Shown in pieces: positions 18,139 to 30,009 of a stretch of DNA of 64,000 bases. How positions within the stretch are numbered: the stretch's first letter is position 1; the number at the start of each line of letters is the position of its first letter. Source of the stretch: Paludibacterium paludis (lineage in GTDB: Bacteria > Pseudomonadota > Gammaproteobacteria > Burkholderiales > Chromobacteriaceae); assembly GCF_018802605.1 (NCBI RefSeq), contig NZ_CP069161.1, positions 1,240,001 to 1,304,000 of the forward strand, read 5' to 3'. The notes beneath the pieces are model-generated. The model saw nothing but the letters and a program-made list of their open reading frames with translations. It did not search any database and had not been told where the DNA came from. Made by a program: the position numbers and the translations under genes.

Positions 18139-19980
18139 TCAACGGCCGCGCATGAAGAGCGCATCCAGATCCCTCATGGTCAGTTGCGTCCATGTCGGAC
18201 GGCCATGGTTGCACTGCCCGGACCGCTCTGTGGCTTCCATGTCCCGCAACAGAGCATTCATTTCGGCCAGCGTCAGCTGGCGGTTGGCTCGCACGGCGCC
18301 GTGGCAGGCCATGGTGGCCAGCAATGCGTTGCGTCGCTCCGTCATGACCCGGCTCAGGCCGTATTCCCGGACGTCGGCGAGGACGGCTCGGGCCAGATCC
18401 ACGGGGTTGCCATCCTTGAGCCATACCGGCACGCCGCGTACCGCGATCTGGGTGGGGGAGAGGGGCGCCAGTTCGATTCCGAGCGTCTTGAGGGCTTCGC
18501 CTTCCTCATGCACGGTCGCCACTTCCATGCGGTCTGCCGCGAACGAGACCGGCAGCAATAACGGCTGCATCGGAATGGTATCGCTCTCCAGCGCGGTTTT
18601 CAGGCGCTCGTAAACAATGCGTTCGTGCGCGGCGTGCATGTCCACGAGAATCAGTCCGTCGATGTTCTGAGCCAGGACATAGACGCCGTGCAGTTGCGCC
18701 AGGGCGAAACCGAGAGGCGGAATGGCGTTTTCCGTGTCCGTCATGGCAAGCGGCGGCGCGGTCAGCGGAGGGATGGCCTGGCGTTCTTCATTGCGAATCC
18801 CTGAGTAGAGCGTGTCGTAATGCGCCACCGCCTCGCGGGCCACGGAGAGCGGCATGGTCTGCTGCTCGAAGCGCCAGGGCGCGGAGGCGGGCCGCGCTGC
18901 CGGGGAGTGGGCAGGGCCTGGACCCGCCGTTGCCGGCAGGGAAACCGGGGCGAGTTCCGCCGCGTCGGCGGCCGGGGCGGACGAACCCGCCATGGTGGCC
19001 GCCAGGGTCTTGTTGACGCTGTGGAACAGGAACTGGTGAATGGCCTGCGATTCCCGGAAGCGTACTTCGATCTTGGTTGGATGAACGTTCACGTCCACGC
19101 CACCCGGATCCAGGGTCAGGAACAGGGCGTACGCCGGGTGCCGGTCGTGGTGCAGGACATCGCGGTAGGCTTGGCGCAACGCATGCTGGGCGGTCTTGTC
19201 GCGAACAAAGCGGCCATTGACATAAAAATACTGCGCATCGCGGCTGGCTTTCGAATAGGTCGGACTGGCCACGAAGCCGCGCAGGCTCAACCCTCCCGCC
19301 TCTGTGCCAAGCGGCAGGGCCGCGTTGACGAATTCCTTGCCGAGCAAGGCCGCCACCCGGTCTTCGAGTGACTGGGCCGGGAGTCGCCATACCGCCTTGC
19401 CGTTGTTGCGCAACAGGAATTCCACCTCGGGGTACGCCAGCGCGATGCGCTCGAAGGTCGCGGCACAGTGCGCGTACTCGGTGTTTTCCGATTTGAGGAA
19501 TTTGCGGCGAGCGGGGGTATTGAAATACAGATCGACCACTTCCACCGTGGTGCCGGGGGCATGGGCGGCCGGCTCGACCGGATGCAGCGCGCCGTCGATG
19601 GCGACGATCTGGTGGGCATGCGCATCCTCCGCGGTGCGGCTGATCAGCGTCAAGCGCGAAACGGATGCGATACTCGCCAGTCCCTCGCCACGAAAGCCCA
19701 GCGTGCCAACTTCTTCCAGCTCGGACAGCGAACCGATTTTGCTCGTGGCATGCCGGTCCAGCGCCAGGGCCAGATCCTCGGCGGCGATACCGCCGCCGTT
19801 ATCGGTGACCCGGATCAGCTTGATGCCGCCTTGCGCAAGATCGACGGTCACGCTCGTGGCGCCGGCATCGAGGCTGTTCTCCAGCATTTCCTTGAGCGCG
19901 GACGCCGGGCGTTCGACCACCTCGCCGGCGGCGATCTGGTTGACCAGGTGGTCGGGCAGTTTGCGGATGCGGCGAGTCAC
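18139..19980 (-). CDS. mutL: DNA mismatch repair protein MutL (endonuclease type)
   Basis: MutL couples MutS recognition to strand removal. It has 613 residues from the GTG at 19980, which overlaps the dedA stop as GTGA, so the two are translationally coupled. The GHKL ATPase has [20 protein letters not shown] and DAGA at the N-terminus and [14 protein letters not shown] after it. A proline/alanine-rich linker spans about 340-430. The C-terminal domain contains [12 protein letters not shown] from Asp447, matching the endonuclease motif DQHA(X)2E(X)4E with Met in place of Gln. An E. coli-type MutL lacks it, so this one probably nicks DNA itself. Confidence 0.96.
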   Translation of the reverse strand: MTRRIRKLPDHLVNQIAAGEVVERPASALKEMLENSLDAGATSVTVDLAQGGIKLIRVTDNGGGIAAEDLALALDRHATSKIGSLSELEEVGTLGFRGEGLASIASVSRLTLISRTAEDAHAHQIVAIDGALHPVEPAAHAPGTTVEVVDLYFNTPARRKFLKSENTEYAHCAATFERIALAYPEVEFLLRNNGKAVWRLPAQSLEDRVAALLGKEFVNAALPLGTEAGGLSLRGFVASPTYSKASRDAQYFYVNGRFVRDKTAQHALRQAYRDVLHHDRHPAYALFLTLDPGGVDVNVHPTKIEVRFRESQAIHQFLFHSVNKTLAATMAGSSAPAADAAELAPVSLPATAGPGPAHSPAARPASAPWRFEQQTMPLSVAREAVAHYDTLYSGIRNEERQAIPPLTAPPLAMTDTENAIPPLGFALAQLHGVYVLAQNIDGLILVDMHAAHERIVYERLKTALESDTIPMQPLLLPVSFAADRMEVATVHEEGEALKTLGIELAPLSPTQIAVRGVPVWLKDGNPVDLARAVLADVREYGLSRVMTERRNALLATMACHGAVRANRQLTLAEMNALLRDMEATERSGQCNHGRPTWTQLTMRDLDALFMRGR

Positions 19981-20630
19981 GTTGCGGCTTGCCTTTTGGT
20001 GTAGCGCGCTTTCAGCCAGGCGATTATGCCAGGCAGGAAGGACAGGAAAATGATGGCGAAGACCAGAAGTTCCAGGTTCTGACGGACGATCGGCAAGTTG
20101 CCGAATTTGTAACCCGCGTAGCAGAAGAGTCCGACCCACAGCACACTGCCGGTGACGCTGAAGGCGAGAAAGCGCGGATAGCCCATTTGCCCGACACCGG
20201 CCACGAAGGGTGCGAAGGTGCGCACGATCGGAGCGAAGCGGGCGAGGATCACGGTTTTGCCGCCATGGCGCTCATAGAAGGCATGAGTGCGTTCAATATA
20301 GCTTCTGCGGAAAATCTTCGAATCCGGATTCGTGAACAGTCGCATGCCGATGGTGCGGCCGATCAGATAGTTGGTGCTGTCCCCGAGAATCGCGGCGCCG
20401 ATGAGCAGCATCACGACAAGATGGATGTCCATCGCGCCGGTCGCGGCGAGGGTGCCGGCCATGAACAGCAGGGAGTCGCCCGGCAGGAACGGGGTGACCA
20501 CGAGGCCGGTCTCGCAGAAAATGATCAGGAACAGGATCAGGTAAATCCAGGGGCCGTAGGCGGCGACAAGCTGCGGCAGCACGGTGCCGATATGCAGCAC
20601 CAGATCGAAAAGCTGGGTCAGGGTTTCCAT
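19977..20630 (-). CDS. DedA/SNARE-associated (VTT) family membrane protein
   Basis: A 217-residue polytopic inner-membrane protein of the DedA family, proposed lipid flippases or proton-dependent transporters needed for envelope integrity. The family hallmarks are visible: [19 protein letters not shown] in the first re-entrant region, then GRTIGMRL, and later [19 protein letters not shown] with the conserved arginines. It is the first gene of a dedA-mutL-miaA run and overlaps mutL by 4 bp. The pairing with mutL does not imply a shared function. Confidence 0.93.
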   Translation of the reverse strand: METLTQLFDLVLHIGTVLPQLVAAYGPWIYLILFLIIFCETGLVVTPFLPGDSLLFMAGTLAATGAMDIHLVVMLLIGAAILGDSTNYLIGRTIGMRLFTNPDSKIFRRSYIERTHAFYERHGGKTVILARFAPIVRTFAPFVAGVGQMGYPRFLAFSVTGSVLWVGLFCYAGYKFGNLPIVRQNLELLVFAIIFLSFLPGIIAWLKARYTKRQAAT

Positions 20631-20673
20631 GGTTGGACGATTTTACCTCATGCGAAGTCTGCTCGGTGTCGAT

Positions 20674-20702
20674 AAAAAACCCCCTGCTGGCGCGAGGGGG
20701 CT
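20674..20702 (-). terminator. Rho-independent terminator after secF
   Basis: On the minus strand CCCCC-TCGCGCCAGCA-GGGGG is followed by TTTTTTATC. It ends the tgt-yajC-secD-secF unit. Confidence 0.75.
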
Positions 20703-20723
20703 GATGCGGGAAATCCGTTCGGA

Positions 20724-21659
20724 TCAGACCACGGCTTCTTCCTTTTGTTTCGGCGGTTTGACGAGGTTTTCCCGGGAAACGCCGAGCCACATCACGACAG
20801 GGCTGGCGACCAGCACCGACGAGTAAATGCCGAACACGATGCCGATGGTCAGCGCCGTGGCGAAGCCATGCAGGGCGGGGCCGCCGAACAACAGCATCGA
20901 CAGCACCATGGTTTCCGTGCAGCCGTGGGTGATCAGGGTACGGCTCATCGTCGAGGTGATGGCGTTGTCGATGACCTCGGCGACGGTACGGTTGCGCATG
21001 GCCGCCTTGCGGAAGTTTTCGCGAACCCGGTCGAAGACCACGACCGACTCGTTCACCGAGTAGCCGAGCACCGCGAGGATACCGGCCAGAACGGTCAGCG
21101 AGAACTCCCACTGGAACAGGGCGAAGCAGCCCAGAATGATCACCACGTCGTGCATGTTGGCGACAATGGCCGACACGGCGAAACGCCACTCGAAACGCAC
21201 CGCGAGGTAGGCCATGATGCCCAGACATACGATGATCACGGCGATCAGGCCATGCTGCACAAGTTCGTCGCCGACCTGCGGACCGACGAAATCGACCTTG
21301 CGCAGCTCAACATCGGCGTGATCCGCCTTGAGCGCTTTTACCACCTCGGTGGAAATTTGCGACGAGGATTTGTCCTTGCGGCTGGGCAGGCGGATCATCA
21401 CGTCGCGTGCCGTGCCGAGACTCTGCACGGTGGCATCGCCCAGTTTCAGGCTTTCCACTTTCGCGCGAACCTGGCCGATACTCACCGCCTCCTTGTACTG
21501 GACTTCCATCACCGTTCCTCCGGTGAACTCCACGCTGAAGTTCAGGCCGCGGGTGACCAGAAAGAAGACGGCAAGCACGAAGGTCAGCAGGGAGATCGAC
21601 GTGGTGAGCCTGCCGTAGCTCATGAACGGAATGTCTTTTTTGAACCGGAAGAGTTCCAT
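20724..21659 (-). CDS. secF: Protein translocase subunit SecF
   Basis: SecF works with SecD and YajC to use the proton gradient for pulling preproteins through SecYEG. It has 311 residues and six predicted membrane helices. The first is at about 17-36, followed by the periplasmic stretch beginning GLNFSVEFTGGTVMEVQY. The RND-type core GYSVNESVVVFDRVRENFR is in the second half. It starts 11 bp after secD and a terminator follows. The C-terminus is rich in lysine and glutamate, as usual. Confidence 0.97.
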   Translation of the reverse strand: MELFRFKKDIPFMSYGRLTTSISLLTFVLAVFFLVTRGLNFSVEFTGGTVMEVQYKEAVSIGQVRAKVESLKLGDATVQSLGTARDVMIRLPSRKDKSSSQISTEVVKALKADHADVELRKVDFVGPQVGDELVQHGLIAVIIVCLGIMAYLAVRFEWRFAVSAIVANMHDVVIILGCFALFQWEFSLTVLAGILAVLGYSVNESVVVFDRVRENFRKAAMRNRTVAEVIDNAITSTMSRTLITHGCTETMVLSMLLFGGPALHGFATALTIGIVFGIYSSVLVASPVVMWLGVSRENLVKPPKQKEEAVV

Positions 21660-21670
21660 CGCTCACTCCC

Positions 21671-23488
21671 TTAGACGGACAGCGAAGTGAGACGGCGACG
21701 GCGGCCGTACCACAGGTTGACGATACCGCGCGACACCAGCACGGCGGAGAACATCGAGGTCAGGATGCCGAGGCAATGCACCACCGCGAAACCGCGCACC
21801 GGGCCGGAGCCGAAGATCAGCAGAGCGACGCCGGCGATCAGCGTGGTGATGTTGGAGTCCAGGATGGTGGCCCAGGCATGTTCATAGCCCGCCTGGATTG
21901 CCGACTGAGGCGGCATGCCGTTGCGCAGTTCTTCGCGGACACGTTCGTTGATCAGCACGTTCGCATCAATGGCCATGCCGAGGGTCAGGGCGATGGCCGC
22001 GATGCCCGGCAGGGTCAGGGTCGCCTGAAGCATGGACAGCACGGCAACCAGCATCAGCAGATTCAGGCCGAGCGACAGGGAGGAGATCAGGCCGAACACG
22101 CGGTAGTAAACCAGCATGAAGACCACGATGGCGAGGAAGCCCCACAGGGTGGAGTGGAAGCCCTTCTCGATGTTTTCCTTGCCGAGGCTCGGGCCGACGG
22201 TGCGTTCTTCGACGATATTCATCGGCGCGGCGAGCGAGCCCGCGCGCAGGAGCAGCGCCACATCGTTGGCTTCGGCCGGGTTCATGCTGCCGGAGATCTG
22301 CACGCGCCCACCGCCGATTTCCGTACGGATCACCGGAGCGGTCACGACTTCGGAACGGCCTTTTTCCACCAGAATCATCGCCATGCGACGTCCGATGTTG
22401 TCGGCGGTCACCTGACGGAAGATCGAGGCGCCGGTCGAGTCGAGGTTGATGTGCACGGCGGGCGCGCCGTTTTCATCGAAGCCGGGTTGGGCGTCATTGA
22501 TATTGTCGCCGGTCAGTTCGACGTCCTTGCGGACCAGAATCTTGGTCGGACCGCGCGGGCCGGCTTCGTCCAGCAGTTCGTAACCGAACGGCACGTTGCC
22601 GGAGAGCGCCTCGTTGACCTTGCCCTGGTCGTCCTCGACCAGGTGCACTTCCAGCGTGGCGGTACGGCCAAGGATATCCTTGGCCTTGGCGGTGTCCTGC
22701 ACGCCGGGCAACTGAACCACGATGCGGTTCTGGCCGGCTTGCTGGATGATCGGCTCGGCGACGCCCAGCTCGTTCACCCGGTTGTGCAGGGTGGTGATGT
22801 TCTGTTTCACCGCATCGTTTTCGATGCGGGTGATTTCCTCGGCCTTGATCGTCAGCGTCAGCTTGAAGTTGCTGTCGTCGGTGGTTTGCGACAGCGAGGG
22901 CAGGGTCCGGGAAAGGATGTCGGCTGCGCTCTTCAGGGTTTCCTTGTCGCGTAGTTGCACGTCAAGCGAGTTGCCGTTGCGGCGGATCGTGCCGTAGCGG
23001 ACTTTTTTGTTTTTCAGTTCGCGGCGAATGTCCCCGGAATAGCGTTCGAACGTCTTGTCCAGCGCCGCTTTCATGTCGACTTCCAGGAGGAAGTGCACGC
23101 CCCCCCTGAGGTCGAGCCCGAGGAACATCGGATAGGCTTTCATCGATGTCAGCCAAGTCGGGGAAGCCGGCAGGAGGTTCAAGGCGATGATGTAGCTCTC
23201 GCCCAGCGTCTGCTGGATCAGGTCGCGGGCCTTCATCTGGGTTTCGGTGTCGTGGAAGCGGACCTTGAGGCTCGTTCCGTCGAGGAACAGGCCATCCGGC
23301 ACGATACCCTTGTTTTTCAGGGCTGTTTCGACCTGTCCCATCAGCGCGGTGTCCACCGGAATCGACTGGCGCGAGCTCGAGATCTGCACGGCGGGCGTTT
23401 CGCCAAAGAAGTTCGGCAGCGTGTAGATCGTCGAAATAATGAGGACGACCGCAATGACTATGTACTTCCAGAGTGGATAGCGGTTCAT
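21671..23488 (-). CDS. secD: Protein translocase subunit SecD
   Basis: SecD is 605 residues from the ATG at 23488 (MNRYPLWKYIVIAVVLIIS); the frame opens 14 codons further upstream, but this is the conserved start. After the first helix a large periplasmic domain carries DLRGGVHFLLEVDMKAALD. The C-terminal half holds five helices and the RND motif TLGMAIDANVLINERVREEL. It is between yajC and secF, in the usual order. Confidence 0.97.
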   Translation of the reverse strand: MNRYPLWKYIVIAVVLIISTIYTLPNFFGETPAVQISSSRQSIPVDTALMGQVETALKNKGIVPDGLFLDGTSLKVRFHDTETQMKARDLIQQTLGESYIIALNLLPASPTWLTSMKAYPMFLGLDLRGGVHFLLEVDMKAALDKTFERYSGDIRRELKNKKVRYGTIRRNGNSLDVQLRDKETLKSAADILSRTLPSLSQTTDDSNFKLTLTIKAEEITRIENDAVKQNITTLHNRVNELGVAEPIIQQAGQNRIVVQLPGVQDTAKAKDILGRTATLEVHLVEDDQGKVNEALSGNVPFGYELLDEAGPRGPTKILVRKDVELTGDNINDAQPGFDENGAPAVHINLDSTGASIFRQVTADNIGRRMAMILVEKGRSEVVTAPVIRTEIGGGRVQISGSMNPAEANDVALLLRAGSLAAPMNIVEERTVGPSLGKENIEKGFHSTLWGFLAIVVFMLVYYRVFGLISSLSLGLNLLMLVAVLSMLQATLTLPGIAAIALTLGMAIDANVLINERVREELRNGMPPQSAIQAGYEHAWATILDSNITTLIAGVALLIFGSGPVRGFAVVHCLGILTSMFSAVLVSRGIVNLWYGRRRRLTSLSV

Positions 23489-23509
23489 TGTGCGTATTCG
23501 GGGATGATG

Positions 23510-23541
23510 AAAACAGGCCACCCTGGACAAAGGGTGGCCGC
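23510..23541 (-). terminator. Hairpin between yajC and secD (possible leaky terminator)
   Basis: GGCCACCC (23516-23523) pairs with GGGTGGCC (23532-23539); on the minus strand it is followed by TGTTTTC. The stem is strong but the U-tract is short, so partial termination or an mRNA-processing role between yajC and secD is possible. Confidence 0.45.
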
Positions 23542-23549
23542 GTTTGGGG

Positions 23550-23870
23550 TTACAGCGACTTGAGCGAACCCTTTTCCAGCTTGGCGGTGACCGCTGCCTT
23601 CTGAACCTTGATCTCGATGCCCTGGGCGATCTCGACGGTCAGGAAGTTCTCGCCCACGGCGGAAACACGGCCGGCGATGCCGCCCTGGGTGACGACTTCG
23701 TCGCCCTTGACGATGGCCGCCAGCATGGCCTGATGTTCTTTCATCTTCTTTTGCTGCGGACGGATCATCAGGAACCAGAACAACGCGAAGATGGCGACCA
23801 TGGGCAGAATGCTCATGATGTCGAAGCCTCCCGGCGCTGCGGTGTTGGCGTAAGCGGGGGAAATGAACAT
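23550..23870 (-). CDS. yajC: Preprotein translocase accessory subunit YajC
   Basis: A 106-residue single-pass protein. Helix at about residues 18-38 (IMSILPMVAIFALFWFLMI), then the family signature RPQQKKMKEHQAMLAAI and KGDEVVTQGGIAGRV. It associates with SecDF. It lies 164 bp downstream of tgt; that gap (23871-24034) shows no gene or clear hairpin. Confidence 0.96.
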   Translation of the reverse strand: MFISPAYANTAAPGGFDIMSILPMVAIFALFWFLMIRPQQKKMKEHQAMLAAIVKGDEVVTQGGIAGRVSAVGENFLTVEIAQGIEIKVQKAAVTAKLEKGSLKSL

Positions 23871-24034
23871 GTGAACTCCCTAAAATTGTTGGTACTGTCG
23901 GTGTTGCAAACCGGTCATTGTATCCAGCGTGCGTGGCTTTTCCAACCTCGCGCGGCGATGATCCCTACTTCTGACCGGCTTTTGCCCTGCCAGTTCCTTA
24001 CCCCATATGGGGCGGAATATGCTCAACGCAAGAG

Positions 24035-25391
<1,357 letters not shown>

Positions 25392-25468
25392 AGGCACGTA
25401 GCTCAGTTGGTTAGAGCACCACCTTGACATGGTGGGGGTCGTTGGTTCGAATCCAATCGTGCCTACCA
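25392..25468 (+). tRNA. tRNA-Val (GAC)
   Basis: A 77-nt cloverleaf: acceptor AGGCACG pairs fully with CGTGCCT, D-stem GCTC/GAGC, anticodon stem CCACC/GGTGG around loop TTGACAT (anticodon GAC), T-arm GTTGG-TTCGAAT-CCAAT, discriminator A and an encoded CCA end. Confidence 0.96.
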
Positions 25469-25564
25469 GAATTTAAGCGATGGAGCATTGCGATGTTTGT
25501 AGTTGCCAAGCGAACTACCACCACCTGCATCTCGATATAGTTCGAGCGGCTTGGTGTTCCATCC

Positions 25565-25601
25565 AAAAAAAGTGCGGCTCGACAGCCGCACTTTTTTTTT
25601 G
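25565..25601 (+). terminator. Rho-independent terminator between tRNA-Val and thrS
   Basis: AAAAAAGTGCGGCT pairs with AGCCGCACTTTTTT around CGAC; the T-run reaches nine. It separates the tRNA unit from thrS. Confidence 0.9.
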
Positions 25602-25691
25602 TTTTTGCGTTTCGCATCGCCGTTTTTTTGATCAAGTCGCCAATCCCGCGTGCCGGCCTGCGTGTCGCGCGCACCATGATCTGGAGTTGAT

Positions 25692-27593
25692 ATGCCTGAC
25701 ATTCGCCTGCCCGACGGTTCCATCCGTTCATTCGACAAGCCGGTAACGGTTCATGACGTGGCGGCTTCCATCGGTACCGGTCTTGCCCGTGCCGCGCTAG
25801 CCGGGCGCGTGGACGGCAAGCTCGTGGACACCTCGTTTCTGATCGAGCGGAACGCGGATCTGGCCATCGTGACCGACAAGGACGCGGACGGTCTGGATGT
25901 GATTCGCCACTCGACGGCGCACCTTCTGGCCTACGCGGTCAAGGAGCTGTTTCCCGACGCGCAGGTGACCATCGGGCCGGTGATCGAAAACGGCTTTTAT
26001 TACGACTTCAGTTACAAGCGTCCGTTCACGCCGGAAGACTTGGTCGCCATCGAGAAAAAGATGTCCGAACTCGCGAAGAAGGACATCCCGGTCGAGCGCT
26101 ACGAGTTGCCGCGCGACGAAGCGGTGGCGTACTTCAAGTCGATCGGCGAGAACTACAAGGCCGAGATCATTGCCTCGATTCCGTCCGACGAAGCGTTGTC
26201 GCTGTATCGCGAGGGCGAGTTCACCGACCTGTGCCGCGGCCCGCACGTGCCGTCCACCGGCAAGCTCAAGGTGTTCAAGTTGATGAAGGTCGCCGGCGCC
26301 TACTGGCGCGGGGACGCCAATAACGAGATGCTGCAGCGCATCTACGGCACCGCCTGGTCGAAGAAGGAAGACCTCGAACAGTATCTGTTCATGCTGGAAG
26401 AGGCGGAGAAGCGCGATCACCGCCGCCTGGGCAAGCAACTGGATCTTTTCCATTTGCAGGATGAGGCGCCGGGCATGGTGTTCTGGCATCCGAAAGGCTG
26501 GACGCTGTGGCAGAACATCGAACAGTACATGCGGCGCACGCTGGATGCGGCGGGCTACCGGGAGGTGCGCACGCCGATGATGATGGACAGTATCCTGTGG
26601 CAGAAATCCGGCCACTGGGACAACTATCGCGAAAACATGTTCACCACGGAGTCGGAAAAGCGCGACTACGCCGTCAAGCCGATGAACTGCCCGGGGCATA
26701 TCCAGATTTTCAATCAGGGTCTGCGTTCCTACCGCGATCTGCCGCTCAGGCTTGCCGAGTTCGGTTCCTGCCATCGCAACGAGCCGTCCGGCGCGCTGCA
26801 TGGCATCATGCGCGTGCGCGGCTTCGTGCAGGACGATGCGCACATTTTCTGTACCGAGGACCAGATCCTGCCGGAAGTGCGCGACTTCAACGAACTGGTG
26901 ATGAAGGTGTACCGCCACTTCGGCTTCGACAACGTGTCGGTCAAGTTGTCGCTGCGCCCGGAAAAGTACGCCGGTTCGCTCGAGGTGTGGGACAAGGCGG
27001 AAAACGGTCTGCGCGAAGCGCTGGCGGCGTGCGGCGTCGAGTGGGAGGAGCTGCCGGGCGAGGGCGCCTTCTACGGCCCGAAGGTGGAATATCATATCAA
27101 GGACGCGCTGGGACGCTCCTGGCAATGCGGTACCGTGCAGCTCGATTTCGTGCTGCCGGAGCGGCTGGACGCCGAATACGTGGCGGAAGACAACTCCCGC
27201 AAGCGTCCGGTCATGCTGCACCGGGCGATTCTCGGGTCGCTGGAACGTTTCATCGGTATCCTGATCGAAAACCACGCGGGAGCCTTCCCGTTGTGGCTTG
27301 CGCCGGTCCAGATGGTGGTGATGAGCATCACGGAAGCTCAGGCCGATTACGCGTCTTCTGTCGCGGAATCGTTGAAGAAACAAGGCTTCCGCGTTGAACT
27401 CGACTTGAGAAACGAGAAGATCGGCTATAAAATTCGCGAACATAGTCTGCAGAAATTGCCGTACCAGGTCATCGTGGGCGACAAGGAAAAGGCGGACTCG
27501 ATGGTCGCGGTGCGTGCCCGGGGCGAAGACCTCGGACAGATCACTCTGGATGCGTTTGTCGCGCGTCTGAAGGCTGAGATGCCGAAAGAGTGA
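25692..27593 (+). CDS. thrS: Threonyl-tRNA synthetase
   Basis: A class II synthetase of 633 residues that charges tRNA-Thr and edits mischarged serine. The N-terminal TGS domain (about 1-61) is followed by the editing domain with [14 protein letters not shown] and a later CRGPHVP. Then comes the class II core with the zinc site [10 protein letters not shown] and SCHRNEPSG, and the C-terminal anticodon-binding domain with YQVIVGDKE. The ATG at 25692 gives [14 protein letters not shown]. It heads the thrS-infC-rpmI-rplT block. Confidence 0.98.
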   Translation: MPDIRLPDGSIRSFDKPVTVHDVAASIGTGLARAALAGRVDGKLVDTSFLIERNADLAIVTDKDADGLDVIRHSTAHLLAYAVKELFPDAQVTIGPVIENGFYYDFSYKRPFTPEDLVAIEKKMSELAKKDIPVERYELPRDEAVAYFKSIGENYKAEIIASIPSDEALSLYREGEFTDLCRGPHVPSTGKLKVFKLMKVAGAYWRGDANNEMLQRIYGTAWSKKEDLEQYLFMLEEAEKRDHRRLGKQLDLFHLQDEAPGMVFWHPKGWTLWQNIEQYMRRTLDAAGYREVRTPMMMDSILWQKSGHWDNYRENMFTTESEKRDYAVKPMNCPGHIQIFNQGLRSYRDLPLRLAEFGSCHRNEPSGALHGIMRVRGFVQDDAHIFCTEDQILPEVRDFNELVMKVYRHFGFDNVSVKLSLRPEKYAGSLEVWDKAENGLREALAACGVEWEELPGEGAFYGPKVEYHIKDALGRSWQCGTVQLDFVLPERLDAEYVAEDNSRKRPVMLHRAILGSLERFIGILIENHAGAFPLWLAPVQMVVMSITEAQADYASSVAESLKKQGFRVELDLRNEKIGYKIREHSLQKLPYQVIVGDKEKADSMVAVRARGEDLGQITLDAFVARLKAEMPKE

Positions 27594-27634
27594 TGGTTGC
27601 CGGCTCGATGAATCAGTAAATAGGAGATTTTGCT

Positions 27635-28153
27635 ATAGCTCAGGAACGCGAAGCGCGGATCAACGGGGAAATTACCGCCCGTGAGATCCGCCTGGTAGGG
27701 ATGGAAGGGGAGCAGCTCGGCATCATGGGTCTGCGTGAGGCAATGGCCCTGGCCGAAGAGAGTGACGTCGATCTGGTGGAGATTTCCCCGACCGCCCAGC
27801 CCCCCGTCTGTAAGCTGATGGATTACGGCAAGTACAAGTACGAGCAATCCAAGAAGCGCCACGAGGCCAAGCAGAAGCAGAAACAGGTTCAGGTCAAGGA
27901 AATCAAGTTCCGTCCGGGCACTGACGAGGGCGACTATCAGGTCAAGCTGCGCAACCTGATCCGCTTCCTGTCGGACGGCGACAAGGCCAAGATCACCCTG
28001 CGCTTCCGCGGCCGCGAAATGGCTCACCAGGATATCGGTCTTGCCCTGCTCAAGCGGGTCGAGGCGGATCTGGTCGAAGTCGGCACCGTGGAACAGTTTC
28101 CGCGGCTGGAAGGCCGCCAGATGGTCATGATGATCTCCCCGAAAAAGAAATAA
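27635..28153 (+). CDS. infC: Translation initiation factor IF-3 with AUA start codon
   Basis: IF-3 keeps 30S subunits free and checks start codons. The conserved N-terminus [21 protein letters not shown] lies upstream of the first in-frame ATG (27701), so the real start must be earlier. The only candidate is the ATA at 27635, 8 bases after TAGGAG (27621-27626). A stop at 27617 closes the frame, and no ATG, GTG or TTG occurs between it and 27701. From ATA the protein has 172 residues, the normal length. A rare start codon is typical of infC (AUU in E. coli) and lets IF-3 repress its own translation. Confidence 0.95.
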   Translation: MAQEREARINGEITAREIRLVGMEGEQLGIMGLREAMALAEESDVDLVEISPTAQPPVCKLMDYGKYKYEQSKKRHEAKQKQKQVQVKEIKFRPGTDEGDYQVKLRNLIRFLSDGDKAKITLRFRGREMAHQDIGLALLKRVEADLVEVGTVEQFPRLEGRQMVMMISPKKK

Positions 28154-28171
28154 TCGGGTATAATCATCGGT

Positions 28172-28270
28172 TTGGCACGGCAGGGTGACCTGCCGTGTTG
28201 ATTTTGCGGCGTGGCGACATGCCGCACAAAAGCGTGGCAAAGCGGTATTCAAGTGCCTTCGGGTCACCCT
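28172..28270 (+). promoter_or_regulatory. Candidate ribosomal protein L20 operator (pseudoknot) before rpmI
   Basis: CACGGCAG and CTGCCGTG form a hairpin (28177-28198) whose GGTGAC loop sits inside AGGGTGACC (28182-28190). This is perfectly complementary to GGTCACCCT (28262-28270), 36 bp before the rpmI start. A second hairpin, TGCGGCGTGGCGACATGCCGCA, lies between them. In E. coli, L20 represses rpmI-rplT by binding a leader pseudoknot made by such a long-range pairing. Confidence 0.6.
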
Positions 28271-28306
28271 TTGCCTAATCTAACGAAAATTTCGCAGGAG
28301 TTTTCC

Positions 28307-28504
28307 ATGCCGAAAATGAAGACCAAGTCGAGTGCGAAAAAACGCCTCAAAGTGCTGGGCAATGGTGGTGTAAAACGCTCCATGGCGTTCAAGCGTCACA
28401 TCCTGACCAAGAAGACCACCAAGAACAAGCGCCAGTTGCGCGGTACCTCCATGGTACACGCTACCAACATGGCTTCTGTTCGCGCAATGATGCCCTACGC
28501 TTAA
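28307..28504 (+). CDS. rpmI: 50S ribosomal protein L35
   Basis: A 65-residue, strongly basic ribosomal protein: [20 protein letters not shown] at the start and the [17 protein letters not shown] segment are diagnostic. The frame opens far upstream, but CAGGAG (28295-28300) places the start at 28307. It lies between infC and rplT in the universal order, and its leader carries the pseudoknot described for L20 control. Confidence 0.97.
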   Translation: MPKMKTKSSAKKRLKVLGNGGVKRSMAFKRHILTKKTTKNKRQLRGTSMVHATNMASVRAMMPYA

Positions 28505-28516
28505 GGAGTTGAACGA

Positions 28517-28876
28517 ATGCCACGTGTTAAACGCGGTGTAACCGCACGCGCCCGTCACAAGAAAATCCTCGCTCTGGCAAAAGGCTATCGCGGCCGCCGG
28601 AAGAACGTCTATCGCATCGCCAAACAGGCGGTGATGAAAGCCGGTCAGTACGCATACCGCGACCGCCGCCAGAAGAAACGCCAGTTCCGCCAACTGTGGA
28701 TCGCCCGTATCAACGCCGGAGCGCGTGAGTGCGGTCTGTCCTACAGCAAGTTCATGAACGGCCTGAAGAAAGCCGCGATTGAGATCGACCGCAAGGTTCT
28801 GGCAGATCTGGCCGTGTTCGACAAGCCGGCATTTGCGCTGATCGTTGAAAAAGCGAAAGCCAGCCTCGCCGCTTGA
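28517..28876 (+). CDS. rplT: 50S ribosomal protein L20
   Basis: A 119-residue 23S rRNA-binding assembly protein: [18 protein letters not shown] followed by [21 protein letters not shown]. It lies 12 bp after rpmI with AAGGAG before the start, so the two are co-translated. It is the likely feedback repressor of rpmI-rplT. A strong terminator follows. Confidence 0.98.
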   Translation: MPRVKRGVTARARHKKILALAKGYRGRRKNVYRIAKQAVMKAGQYAYRDRRQKKRQFRQLWIARINAGARECGLSYSKFMNGLKKAAIEIDRKVLADLAVFDKPAFALIVEKAKASLAA

Positions 28877-28887
28877 TCGTAGTACGG

Positions 28888-28920
28888 TAAAAAGGGAGGC
28901 GATCCGCCTCCCTTTTTTTT
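28888..28920 (+). terminator. Rho-independent terminator after rplT
   Basis: AAAGGGAGGCG and CGCCTCCCTTT pair around ATC, followed by a run of T. The perfect palindrome TTGCTCATGAGCAA follows at 28919-28932, upstream of pheS. Confidence 0.88.
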
Positions 28921-29000
28921 GCTCATGAGCAAGAAGTCTGACCCGATCCTGTTCCATGGGCCGGATGGGGCCAGGTTTCTAACGCTATCGCTGGTGATAA

Positions 29001-29987
<987 letters not shown>

Positions 29988-30009
29988 TACCCGGGCGAAG
30001 GAGCGAAAC

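Noticed and set aside
21776..22954. 392-codon open frame opposite secD
   Set aside because: Antisense to secD; no domain is recognisable.
28155..28170. Internal promoter from TATAAT at 28159
   Set aside because: The hexamer is perfect but there is no -35-like element at the right distance; it is more likely chance in the infC-rpmI gap.
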